A stretch of 64,000 nt of DNA from Rhodospirillales bacterium (GTDB lineage: Bacteria > Pseudomonadota > Alphaproteobacteria > BOG-932 > Roseiterribacteraceae). Shown here in pieces: positions 54,846 to 62,741 of this stretch (position 1 is the first letter of the stretch; each line of letters begins with the position of its first letter). Both the position numbers and the translations under genes were made by a program. The notes beneath the pieces are model-generated. The model ran no database searches. It was given only the letters and a program-made list of their open reading frames with translations, and was not told where the DNA came from. The stretch covers positions 31,684 to 95,683 of the forward strand of contig JAQGIE010000045.1 of assembly GCA_028291365.1 (NCBI GenBank), in the 5' to 3' direction.

Positions 54846-54863
54846 GGTCGGACGACCGACCAA
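54846..54863. promoter_or_regulatory. TetR operator 2, before the receptor operon
   Basis: GGTCGGACGACCGACCAA; its reverse complement TTGGTCGGTCGTCCGACC matches operator 1 at 16 of 18 positions. The arms GGTCGG and CCGACC are perfectly inverted. The site ends 21 bases before the receptor start codon, almost the same distance as operator 1 from the GST start. Confidence 0.75.
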
Positions 54864-54884
54864 GATAACAAAGCGGGGCTGGGG

Positions 54885-56975
54885 ATGACACGGATGACGC
54901 GGATTGGGATACGTATGCTGCTGGCGGGTACGGCGTTCTGCGCGATGCAGGAGCCGGCGCTGGCACAGGTCGAAGAAGTGGTGGTGACGGCGACGCGCCG
55001 CGCGACGCGGTTGCAGGACACGCCGGTGGCGGTGTCGACGATCAGCGGCGCGGTGCTCGAAAGCCGCGGCGCGGTGAATCTGTTCGACGCGGCGCCGTAT
55101 CTGCCCGGCCTCACCATCAACGGAACGGCGGGCTACGGCAATTTCCCGCTCGGTATTCGCGGCATCGCCGCCAGCACCTCGCTGCTCGGCTCCGACGATC
55201 CGGTCGCGGTCTATATCGACGGTGTCTATATCGGCAAGCCGGCCGCGATCATGGCCGAGCTGCTCGATCTCGACCGCATCGAAATCGTTCGCGGCCCGCA
55301 AGGTACGCTTTACGGCCGCAACGCCACCGCCGGCGCGGTGCTGCTGACGCGGCGCGAACCGGGCCACGAGCCCGACTATTCGGTCGATGCCAGCTACGGC
55401 AGCTTCGGCCGCTGGCGGGTGCAGGCGCGCGCTTCGACGCCGATCGAGGGCGACCGGCTGCGCGGCAGCATCGCGGTCAGCAGCACCGACATGGACGGCT
55501 GGGGCACCAACAGCGTCACCCATGCCGAGGCGGTGAAGCGCAAGGCGACCGCTGCCGTCGGCACATTGGTGTCGGAAGGCGACGTGGTGAAGTTCACGCT
55601 GCGCGCCGACGGCATGAGCGAGACGGTCCACGACGCGTTCCAGAAGATCAACGCGGTCAACTTTGTCGCCGCGTCGCCGTCGCTCGCCGATTCGCGGCTG
55701 CGCCACGATCCCGACAGCTACGCGCTCGACTATCCGACCTATTTCACGCGTCGCGACGGCGGCCTGTCGCTGAACGTCGAAGCCAAGCTGCGCTTCGCGA
55801 CCCTGCATTCGGTCACCGGCTTCCGCCACGACAAGATCTACGGAACCATCGACACCGACGGCACCGCCGCCAGCCTCAACCGCAACCAGACCGAAGAGAA
55901 ACACGACCAGTATTCGCAGTCGCTGTTCCTGACAGGCACCTACGACCGGCTCGACTGGATCGCCGGCGTCGATCTGTTCAAGAGCATCGGCGACGTCCAG
56001 CAGCGCGTCAGCGCCGTCGCCGCCGCCTCGTCGCTGAACATCATCGCCTCGGCCGACGTCGAAAGCGTCGGCGGCTTCGGCGAGGCGACCTGGCGCGTGA
56101 CCGACCAGTTCAGCGCCACTGCCGGCGCGCGTTACAGCCACGAGCAGAAGCGCTATTCCGACCGCGCCGATGCGGTCGGCGTGTTTCCGCCGACAGCCTT
56201 CGCGTCGCAGGAGAAAAGCTGGGACGCGTTCAGCCCGTCCTTGCGCCTGTCCTACAAGGTCACGCAAGACGCGCTCGTCTACGCGTCGGTGGCGAAAGGC
56301 TTCAAGAGCGGCGGCTTCAGCGCCGGCCAGCGGGTGCCGTTCGAGCCCGAAACCGTGTGGACCTATGAAGCCGGCGCCAAGACGACGTGGCTGGGCGGCA
56401 AGCTGCGCGTCAACGGCGCGATCTTCTACAGCGACTACAAGAACCTGCAGGTGCGGGTGTCGACGGGCCTGGGCACCATCCAGACCTTGAATGCGGGCGC
56501 CTCGACCGTGCAGGGCGCCGAGTTCGAAAGCGAGGTCGAACTCGCACCCGGCTTCCACCTCTCGGGTTTCGCCAACTATGTCGACGCGACCTACGACAAG
56601 TATCTCGGCATCGGCGGCCTCAACAACGCGGGCCAGACCTTGAACCGTGCGCCGAAATGGCAGGTCGGCGCGACCGCCAGATACGAACGGCGCCTGGCGC
56701 AGGCGGGCCGCATCAACGGCGAGCTGGTCTATTCCTATCGCAGCCGGATCTACTTCCAGGCGCCGAACCTGCAGGCGCTCAGCGCCGAGCCCTATCGCAC
56801 GCTCGATGCCAATGTCGGCTACGAAACCGAAGACGGGCATTGGACCGTGGCGGTGCTGGGCAAGAACATCACCGACAACCGCCACATCAACAACGTCGTG
56901 ATCTTCGGCGCCAACCTCATCGCCAGCTACAACGAACCGGCCAGCGTGCGCGTGCAGCTCGGCTATCGCTTCTGA
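54885..56975 (+). CDS. TonB-dependent receptor of the TetR cassette
   Basis: An outer-membrane uptake receptor of 696 residues. A signal peptide ends near MQEPALAQ, the TonB box region is VEEVVVTATRR, the plug domain has DRIEIVRGPQGTLYGRNATA, and the barrel ends VRVQLGYRF with the terminal Phe. SVAKGFKSGGFSAGQ is the usual receptor motif. It is the first gene of a four-gene operon joined by ATGA overlaps (receptor, cupin, FAH hydrolase, MFS). The substrate is probably an aromatic or polyketide-like compound. Confidence 0.92.
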   Translation: MTRMTRIGIRMLLAGTAFCAMQEPALAQVEEVVVTATRRATRLQDTPVAVSTISGAVLESRGAVNLFDAAPYLPGLTINGTAGYGNFPLGIRGIAASTSLLGSDDPVAVYIDGVYIGKPAAIMAELLDLDRIEIVRGPQGTLYGRNATAGAVLLTRREPGHEPDYSVDASYGSFGRWRVQARASTPIEGDRLRGSIAVSSTDMDGWGTNSVTHAEAVKRKATAAVGTLVSEGDVVKFTLRADGMSETVHDAFQKINAVNFVAASPSLADSRLRHDPDSYALDYPTYFTRRDGGLSLNVEAKLRFATLHSVTGFRHDKIYGTIDTDGTAASLNRNQTEEKHDQYSQSLFLTGTYDRLDWIAGVDLFKSIGDVQQRVSAVAAASSLNIIASADVESVGGFGEATWRVTDQFSATAGARYSHEQKRYSDRADAVGVFPPTAFASQEKSWDAFSPSLRLSYKVTQDALVYASVAKGFKSGGFSAGQRVPFEPETVWTYEAGAKTTWLGGKLRVNGAIFYSDYKNLQVRVSTGLGTIQTLNAGASTVQGAEFESEVELAPGFHLSGFANYVDATYDKYLGIGGLNNAGQTLNRAPKWQVGATARYERRLAQAGRINGELVYSYRSRIYFQAPNLQALSAEPYRTLDANVGYETEDGHWTVAVLGKNITDNRHINNVVIFGANLIASYNEPASVRVQLGYRF

Positions 56976-57526
56976 TGAAAACCACCATGCATGTACGCTG
57001 CGTCGTCACCGGTCATCATGACGACGGACGTTCGACCTGCGTCGAGGATCGTTCCGTCGTCGAAGGGCCGGGCTGGATGCACGATCTGTGGACCGTGCCG
57101 AGCCTGCCCGCCGACAACGCGCAGGTCGTGCCGCCGCCTTCGCCCAAGCTGCTGCTGGCGCCGCCGCGCGCCGGCGGCATCTTCCGCTTCTTCAAGATTC
57201 CGCCCGACAGCGTGCGCGAAGCGCTCGACGAGGCGTCGATCGAACGCACGCTGCACGAGATCGGCGCCGAGACCGCGAGCTCGGCGGACCGTTCCCGCAA
57301 CCAGCTCTGGCATCGCACCGCGACGATCGACTTCGTCGTGCTGCTGCAGGGCGAGGCCGTGCTGCATCTCGACGACGGGGACGTGGTGCTGAAACCCTAT
57401 GATTGCGTCGTGCAGCGCGGCACGCGGCACGCCTGGAGCAATCCCGGCGACACCGAGGCGGTCTGTATGTGCGTGCTGCTCGACGCCGATCCGCTCGTCA
57501 CCCCAACCGTACAAGAAAAGGCCTGA
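56975..57526 (+). CDS. Cupin-domain protein
   Basis: A 183-residue protein with one RmlC-like beta-barrel in the C-terminal half (TIDFVVLLQGEAVLHLDDGD, CVVQRGTRHAWSNPG). In the first cupin motif the canonical HxH...E is replaced by H-x-x-x-T-I-D, and only one His is left in the second motif. It therefore probably lacks a full metal site and may be a binding or non-metal isomerase cupin. The first 90 residues contain a PPRAGGIFRFFKIPPD segment. It overlaps the receptor stop as ATGA, so it should act on the imported compound. Confidence 0.8.
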   Translation: MKTTMHVRCVVTGHHDDGRSTCVEDRSVVEGPGWMHDLWTVPSLPADNAQVVPPPSPKLLLAPPRAGGIFRFFKIPPDSVREALDEASIERTLHEIGAETASSADRSRNQLWHRTATIDFVVLLQGEAVLHLDDGDVVLKPYDCVVQRGTRHAWSNPGDTEAVCMCVLLDADPLVTPTVQEKA

Positions 57527-57529
57527 CCG

Positions 57530-58435
57530 ATGCGGCTCGTAACCTTTCGCCGTCGCGACTCGACGGAAGACCGGCTCGGTGCGCTGCTCGGCGGCGGTGC
57601 GCGCGTGCTCGACCTGCACGAAGCGGCCGAGACGATGCGCATGCCCGCCGATTCCTTTCGCGGCATGCAGTCGCTGATCGAGGCCGGCGAGGACGCCTGG
57701 GATCGCGCGCGCGACCTCATCACCGTCGCACCGGCCGGTGCGACGCGCGACGCAGGCGCCATCGTGTTGCGGGCGCCGTTGCCGCGCCCCATCCGCATGC
57801 GCGACTTCACCGTGTTCGAGGCCCACGCTTCGCTGGGGGGCACGCGTCCCTTGCCGCCGGTCTGGTACAAATGGCCGGTCTATTACAAGTGCAACCACCT
57901 CGCCGTCGAAGGACCCGACGCGACGGTGCGCTGGCCGTCCGCCTCGAATGACATCGATTACGAGCTGGAACTTGCCGCCGTGATCGGTCGCGGCGGCACC
58001 GACATCGCGCGCGACGGCGCCGAGGCGCATATTTTCGGCTACACGATCTTCAACGATCTCAGCGCGCGCGACTGGCAGTTCGAAGAAATGACGGTCGGGA
58101 TGGGCCCCGGCCGGTCGAAGGATTTCGACGGCTCGAACGTGCTCGGCCCCTGCATCGTCACCGCTGACGAAATCGGCGATCCCTACGCGCTGACCATGGT
58201 GGCGCGGGTCAATGGTGAGGAATGGTCGCGCGGTTCGAGCGGCGGCATGTATCATCGCTTCGACGCCATGATCGAATTCTCGTCCGAAGCACAAACGCTG
58301 CACCCCGGCGAGATCCTCGGCTCGGGCACGGTCGGCACCGGCTGTGGCTTCGAGCTCGGCAAATATCTCAAGCGCGGCGACGAGGTCGAACTGGAGATCG
58401 AACGGATCGGCGTCCTGCGGACGCGGATCGTGTGA
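57530..58435 (+). CDS. Fumarylacetoacetate hydrolase family protein
   Basis: A 301-residue hydrolase or decarboxylase of the FAH superfamily. The metal ligands are E145 and E147 in DYELELAAVIG and D176 in FNDLSARD. The segments GPCIVTADEI and ILGSGTVGTGCGFELGKYL are characteristic. Members cleave C-C bonds in dicarbonyl acids at the end of aromatic degradation (fumarylpyruvate, acylpyruvate, 2-hydroxy-hepta-dienedioate). The long N-terminal part (1-110) is of the FAHD2 type. It sits three bases after the cupin gene, third in the operon. Confidence 0.9.
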   Translation: MRLVTFRRRDSTEDRLGALLGGGARVLDLHEAAETMRMPADSFRGMQSLIEAGEDAWDRARDLITVAPAGATRDAGAIVLRAPLPRPIRMRDFTVFEAHASLGGTRPLPPVWYKWPVYYKCNHLAVEGPDATVRWPSASNDIDYELELAAVIGRGGTDIARDGAEAHIFGYTIFNDLSARDWQFEEMTVGMGPGRSKDFDGSNVLGPCIVTADEIGDPYALTMVARVNGEEWSRGSSGGMYHRFDAMIEFSSEAQTLHPGEILGSGTVGTGCGFELGKYLKRGDEVELEIERIGVLRTRIV

Positions 58436-59631
58436 TGCAGAAGCTGGCGCCTGGCGAATTCCGGCGCGGCTGGCCGGTGCTGCTGTCGGCGCTGGTCGGA
58501 ACCGGCGTCGGCGTCGTGTCGCTGCCTTATTACACGAGCGGCCTGTTCGTGCGGCCGTTGCAGGAAAGCTTCGGCTGGTCGCGCACCGAAATCGCCGGCG
58601 CGCTGACCTGCGGTTCGCTGGTGCTGACGGCGTCGGGGCCGCTGGTGGGAAAGCTGGTCGACTCGGTCGGCGTGCGGCCGGTGGCGTTGGTGTCGCTGCT
58701 GCTGCTGGCCCTCGGCTTCGTGGTCATGACCCAGGTCGGGCCGTCGCCGGCGAGTTTCATCGCCGCGTTCGGCCTGCTGACCTTGCTCGGCGCCGGCACC
58801 TCGCCGGTCACCTTCACGCGTGCGGTGACGGGCTGGTTCGACCGGCGGCGCGGTCTTGCGCTCGGCATCGTGCTGGTCGGTCCCGGCATCGCGGGCGCGA
58901 TCGCACCGCCGCTCTTGAGTCGCCTGATCGACGCGCAGGGCTGGCAGGCGGGCTATCTGGCGCTGGCGGCGGCGGCGGCGGTGTCGCTGCCCTTGATCGC
59001 CTTCGCGCGCGACGGACGGTCCGGCACCGCGACACGCACCGCGCCGGCGGGCATGGGATTCGGCGCCGCCTTGCGCAGCGCGGTGTTGTGGAAGCTGGCG
59101 CTTGCCGCCTTGTTCGCGGCGTCGGCGATCGTCGCGCTGCTGGCCCATTTCGTCCCGCTGCTGATCGACGGCGGCGTGCCCGCGCAGCGTGCCGCCTCGT
59201 ACGCCTCGGTGATCGGCATATCGGTCGTGGTGAGCCGCATCGTCGTCGGCTTTCTGCTCGATCGCCTGTTCGCGCCGGCGGTGGCGGCGGTGGTTTTCGT
59301 CGCGGCCGCCTCGGCCTTTCTATTGCTGGCGGTGGGCGGTGTCGGTGCGGCCTTGCCCGCGGCCGCAATCCTCGGCGTGGCGCTGGGCGTTGAAGGGGAC
59401 GTGATCGCCTATCTGACGTCGCGCTATTTCGGGCTGCGCGCCTACGGACGGATCTTCGGCCTGGTCTATGGCGCGTTCCTCGTCGGCGGCGCGCTGAGCC
59501 CGCTCGCGGCGGGATGGGTGTTCGACCGGTTGGGCTCGTACCAGCCCGCCCTGTACGGCGGCGCCGTGCTGCTGCTCGCCGCCGCGGCGCTGGTCGGCAC
59601 GCTCGGACGGTATCGGTCGTTCACGCTGTAG
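58435..59631 (+). CDS. MFS transporter of the TetR cassette
   Basis: A 398-residue permease with 12 predicted helices starting MQKLAPGEFRRGWPVLLSAL. It resembles the oxalate/formate and monocarboxylate branch (SLPYYTSGLFVRPLQESFGW, WFDRRRGLALGIVLVGPGIA). The start codon overlaps the FAH stop as ATGA. It probably carries the compound brought to the periplasm by the TonB receptor across the inner membrane. It ends the operon. Confidence 0.88.
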   Translation: MQKLAPGEFRRGWPVLLSALVGTGVGVVSLPYYTSGLFVRPLQESFGWSRTEIAGALTCGSLVLTASGPLVGKLVDSVGVRPVALVSLLLLALGFVVMTQVGPSPASFIAAFGLLTLLGAGTSPVTFTRAVTGWFDRRRGLALGIVLVGPGIAGAIAPPLLSRLIDAQGWQAGYLALAAAAAVSLPLIAFARDGRSGTATRTAPAGMGFGAALRSAVLWKLALAALFAASAIVALLAHFVPLLIDGGVPAQRAASYASVIGISVVVSRIVVGFLLDRLFAPAVAAVVFVAAASAFLLLAVGGVGAALPAAAILGVALGVEGDVIAYLTSRYFGLRAYGRIFGLVYGAFLVGGALSPLAAGWVFDRLGSYQPALYGGAVLLLAAAALVGTLGRYRSFTL

Positions 59632-59724
59632 AACACTGCGACCTACGCGCCGGGTCTTTTCGCGCCCGGCCCGAAGCGCAATCTAGAGCGGCGACGAGGC
59701 CGCCTTCGCGGTCTCCCAGGAGGC

Positions 59725-60633
59725 ATGGCCGTGAACAAGAAGATCCTCGGCATCGAAGCCAGCTCGCGCCCGCATTGGGTCGGCGACGGCTTTCCGGTCC
59801 AGACATTGTTTTCGTATGGCACGCACGGCAACGGCGTCAGCCCGTTCCTGATGCTCGACTATGCGGCACCGACCGAGTTCAAGCCGTCGGCCGCGGCGCG
59901 CGGCGTCGGTGAGCATCCGCACCGGGGTTTCGAGACCGTCACCATCGTCTATCAGGGCGAGCTGGCGCATCGCGACTCGACCGGACAGAGCGGCCGCATC
60001 GGAACGGGCGACGTGCAATGGATGACGGCGGGGGCCGGCATTCTGCACGACGAATTCCATTCGCCCGACTTCACGCGCAGCGGCGGCACGATGGAGATGG
60101 TGCAGCTGTGGGTGAATCTGCCCGCCAAGGACAAGAAGGCGACGCCCGGCTATCAGACGTTGCTCGGCAGCCAGATTCCAATCGTGCAGCTGCCCGGCGA
60201 TGCCGGCTCGCTGCGCGTCATCGCGGGTGAGTTCGACGGCAGCAAAGGCCCCGCACGCACCTTCACGCCGATCGACGTGTGGGACGTCTATCTGAAGCGC
60301 GACAAGCAAGTCACGCTGACGGTACCGGAAGGCCGCACCTTGCTGCTGGTCGTGCTGCGTGGGCCGGTGCTGGTCAACGGCACCGAAATCGCGCGCGACG
60401 CGCAGCTGGTGACGCTCGATCGCGAAGGCACCGGCGTAACGCTCGAAGCGAGCGGCGACGCCGCTTTGCTGCTGCTGAGCGGCGAGCCGATCGACGAGCC
60501 GATCGCGGGCTACGGTCCGTTCGTGATGAACACCGATGCCGAGATCCACGAAGCGATCGACGACTTCAACGCGGGCAAGTTCGGCCGGATGGAGCGGGTC
60601 GAAGTCGGTTCCGTCCAAGCGGCGACGACCTGA
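59725..60633 (+). CDS. Pirin family protein
   Basis: A bicupin protein of 302 residues. The first cupin holds the metal site: H64 and H66 in GEHPHRGFETV, H108 and E110 in GILHDEFHS. SRPHWVGDGFPVQTLF and the C-terminal MNTDAEIHEAIDDFNAG are typical of pirins, some of which are quercetin dioxygenases. It starts at ATG 59725 after a GGAGG. It stands about 90 bases downstream of the MFS gene and is probably a separate transcript; a link to the cassette is possible but not shown. Confidence 0.9.
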   Translation: MAVNKKILGIEASSRPHWVGDGFPVQTLFSYGTHGNGVSPFLMLDYAAPTEFKPSAAARGVGEHPHRGFETVTIVYQGELAHRDSTGQSGRIGTGDVQWMTAGAGILHDEFHSPDFTRSGGTMEMVQLWVNLPAKDKKATPGYQTLLGSQIPIVQLPGDAGSLRVIAGEFDGSKGPARTFTPIDVWDVYLKRDKQVTLTVPEGRTLLLVVLRGPVLVNGTEIARDAQLVTLDREGTGVTLEASGDAALLLLSGEPIDEPIAGYGPFVMNTDAEIHEAIDDFNAGKFGRMERVEVGSVQAATT

Positions 60634-60724
60634 CGGCATGGTCCGGAACGGCGCGGCCCGACGGTCGCGCCGTTCGCAGTTTCTCCCGCGAAGCAAGCCC
60701 GGCCCGCTCGCTTCCTGCATGACA

Positions 60725-60750
60725 CACCAGCTTCCAGGGCAAGGCTGGTG
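60725..60750. promoter_or_regulatory. Hairpin in the bioB leader
   Basis: CACCAGC (60725-60731) and GCTGGTG (60744-60750) form a seven-base-pair stem just upstream of the bioB start. It overlaps a possible GTG start at 60748, which would make that codon inaccessible. It could tune translation. No BirA operator-like sequence is evident. Confidence 0.35.
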
Positions 60751-60786
60751 CTGGACATTCCGCGCTGGCTGCGACCAGAGCATGCC

Positions 60787-61758
60787 ATGCACAGCTTTCG
60801 CCACGACTGGGCGCTCGACGAAGTCGAAGCGTTGTTCGGCCTGCCACTGTCCGAGCTCATGCACCGCGCGCAATGCGTGCATCGCGCGCATTTCGATCCG
60901 ACGCGGATCGAGCTGGCGACGTTGCTCTCGGTCAAGACCGGCGGCTGCGCCGAGGATTGTGGCTACTGCGCGCAAAGCGCCCATCACCGCACCGGCCTGC
61001 AGGCGACCAAGCTGATGGCGGTCGAAGCAATCGTCGACGAGGCGCGGCGCGCGCGGGACGCCGGGGCGACGCGCTTCTGCATGGGCGCGGCCTGGCGCTC
61101 GCCCAAGGATCGCGATCTCGACCAGATGTGCGCGGCGATCGCCGAGGTGAAGCAGCTGGGACTCGAGACCTGCGCCACCTTGGGCATGCTGACCGCCGAC
61201 CAGGCCGGGCAGCTGCGTGCGGCAGGGCTCGACTATTACAACCACAACATCGACACCTCGCCCGAGCATTACGCCAGCGTGATCGGGACGCGTTCGTTCG
61301 GCGAGCGGCTGGCAACGCTCGACCATGTTCGCAACTCCGGCATGGCGGTGTGTTGCGGCGGCATTCTGGGCATGGGCGAGCGGCGTTCGGACCGGGCCTC
61401 GATGCTGCGCGTGCTGGCCAACCTGCCGGCGCATCCCGAGAGCGTTCCGATCAACATGCTGATTCCGATCGAAGGAACGCCGTTGGCCGACGCACCCAAG
61501 CTCGATCCGTTCGAACTGGTGCGCACGATCGCAACGGCCCGCATCGTGATGCCGGCCTCGGTGCTTCGTCTCTCGGCCGGCCGCGAGACGATGTCCGACG
61601 AGCTGCAGGCGCTGTGTTTTCTGGCGGGCGCCAATTCGATTTTCGTCGGCGCCAGATTGCTCACCACGCCCAACCCGACGCGCGACCGCGACGACGATCT
61701 GCTGGCGCGGCTGGGGGTTCAGCCGGCTGCCGACGCGAGCGGATTGAGGCCGGCTTGA
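60787..61758 (+). CDS. bioB: Biotin synthase
   Basis: A radical-SAM enzyme of 323 residues that inserts sulfur into dethiobiotin. The 4Fe-4S/SAM cysteines are C54, C58 and C61 ([13 protein letters not shown]). The 2Fe-2S cluster cysteines occur in [16 protein letters not shown] and [12 protein letters not shown], and the conserved Arg is in [11 protein letters not shown] 60787 ([13 protein letters not shown]) matches the usual start; a GTG at 60748 lies in a hairpin. No other bio gene is in the window, so this is a detached biotin gene. Confidence 0.95.
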   Translation: MHSFRHDWALDEVEALFGLPLSELMHRAQCVHRAHFDPTRIELATLLSVKTGGCAEDCGYCAQSAHHRTGLQATKLMAVEAIVDEARRARDAGATRFCMGAAWRSPKDRDLDQMCAAIAEVKQLGLETCATLGMLTADQAGQLRAAGLDYYNHNIDTSPEHYASVIGTRSFGERLATLDHVRNSGMAVCCGGILGMGERRSDRASMLRVLANLPAHPESVPINMLIPIEGTPLADAPKLDPFELVRTIATARIVMPASVLRLSAGRETMSDELQALCFLAGANSIFVGARLLTTPNPTRDRDDDLLARLGVQPAADASGLRPA

Positions 61759-61798
61759 AGAGCTTCCTGTTCGCGCCTCGAGCGCGCCGGTCGCTTTC

Positions 61799-62131
61799 CT
61801 AGCGGACCTGCCGGCAGATCTTGGCGCGCGCGTTCGTCCAGCAGGAACCGTCCTGTTTGAGTTCGCCGAGCTCTTGGTGCGCGTGGCTGGCTGCAGGCGT
61901 ACCGTTCCAAAATCCGAACGTCGCGTCGTCGAAGATGCTGACAGAGGCGAAGTATTTCGACCGCTTCTTGTCACCGGCGCCGATCGAGAAACCGTCGTCC
62001 GAGATTTCGATGTTGCACGGACCGTCGAGATAGACCTGCCCATCGACCTGCAGAAAACAGGCGCCGGTCTTGGCGGCGGCGCCAAGAGGAACGGCGAGGA
62101 GCAGCAGGGCGAATGCGCTACGCGGAATCAT
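61799..62131 (-). CDS. Small exported cysteine-containing protein
   Basis: About 110 residues from ATG 62131. The signal peptide is MIPRSAFALLLLAVPLGAAA. The mature part has four cysteines in two pairs (KTGACFLQVDGQ, DGPCNIEIS, DGSCWTNARAKICRQVR), which likely form disulfides in the periplasm. I do not recognise the family. It converges on bioB. Confidence 0.65.
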   Translation of the reverse strand: MIPRSAFALLLLAVPLGAAAKTGACFLQVDGQVYLDGPCNIEISDDGFSIGAGDKKRSKYFASVSIFDDATFGFWNGTPAASHAHQELGELKQDGSCWTNARAKICRQVR

Positions 62132-62218
62132 CGACGTAACGTGTAGCAAACCGGCCGCCGGTTGAGGATTTTCTGTGTGGCCCGTCGACACGGCGCTGTA
62201 TCAAAGGCTCTCAACAGA

Positions 62219-62512
62219 TCATGCCTCGACCAGCTCGATCTTGAGCTTCATGCCGAGCGCGCCCGCAGCGCGTTCGAGCGTGTCGAGCGACACCGCGACG
62301 TTGGTCGGGTCAAGCACGCGTTCGACCTGCGTCCGGCTCGTTTTCATCGCGCTGGCGAGATCTTTCTTCGAGAGCCGGATGCGCTTGCGAGCCTGTTCGA
62401 GCTGCCAGGCCAGCACGCGCTTGGTCGCTGTGCTGTCAATGTCAGCGCGCAGGCCCTGCTCGTGCAGGAACGCATCGAACGATTGGCCGCTGGGGTTCTG
62501 CTTCTTCGCCAT
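62219..62512 (-). CDS. XRE-type antitoxin, HigA-like
   Basis: A 97-residue DNA-binding protein starting MAKKQNPSGQSFDAFLHEQG. The helix-turn-helix is at about 48-70 (LSKKDLASAMKTSRTQVERV), followed by the LDPTNVAVSLDTLERAA segment typical of HigA-type antitoxins. It directly follows (ATG after TGA) what remains of a RelE/HigB toxin gene. The antitoxin appears intact and may still repress its own promoter. Whether it neutralises another toxin elsewhere is unknown. Confidence 0.8.
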   Translation of the reverse strand: MAKKQNPSGQSFDAFLHEQGLRADIDSTATKRVLAWQLEQARKRIRLSKKDLASAMKTSRTQVERVLDPTNVAVSLDTLERAAGALGMKLKIELVEA

Positions 62513-62645
62513 TCAAGGCTCCTTGCGCGTCTGGTAATCGGCCCAGCGCGCTTCCGCGATCTGGATGTCGTGCGAGTTCGAGCACCGAGGTCAGCACCGG
62601 CTGGTTTCCTGAAGCTGTTCGGTAGAAGCGAGCCGCCAGTCTTTT
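62513..62645 (-). pseudogene. Remnant of a RelE/HigB-type toxin gene
   Basis: Upstream of the antitoxin, one frame encodes RLAARFYRTASGNQPV, the N-terminal motif of this toxin family, and another encodes HDIQIAEARWADYQTRKEP followed by a stop immediately before the antitoxin ATG, the expected C-terminus. The middle of about 75 residues is missing and the two ends are out of frame, so the toxin is broken by an internal deletion. The family assignment rests on the motifs at both ends and is moderately secure. Confidence 0.55.
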
Positions 62646-62741
62646 CCCGCTTGCGACGCTTATGCCGGGCAAAAAGCTGGATGACCGAATCGGGATCGCT
62701 GAGTCAAACTCCGACATCGTTCCGGAATCCCGGAGTCGCCT

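Noticed and set aside
54843-56885. Long open frame antisense to the TonB receptor
   Set aside because: The product is low-complexity Arg/Asp/Val repeats with no motif; the receptor on the plus strand is complete with plug and barrel signatures.
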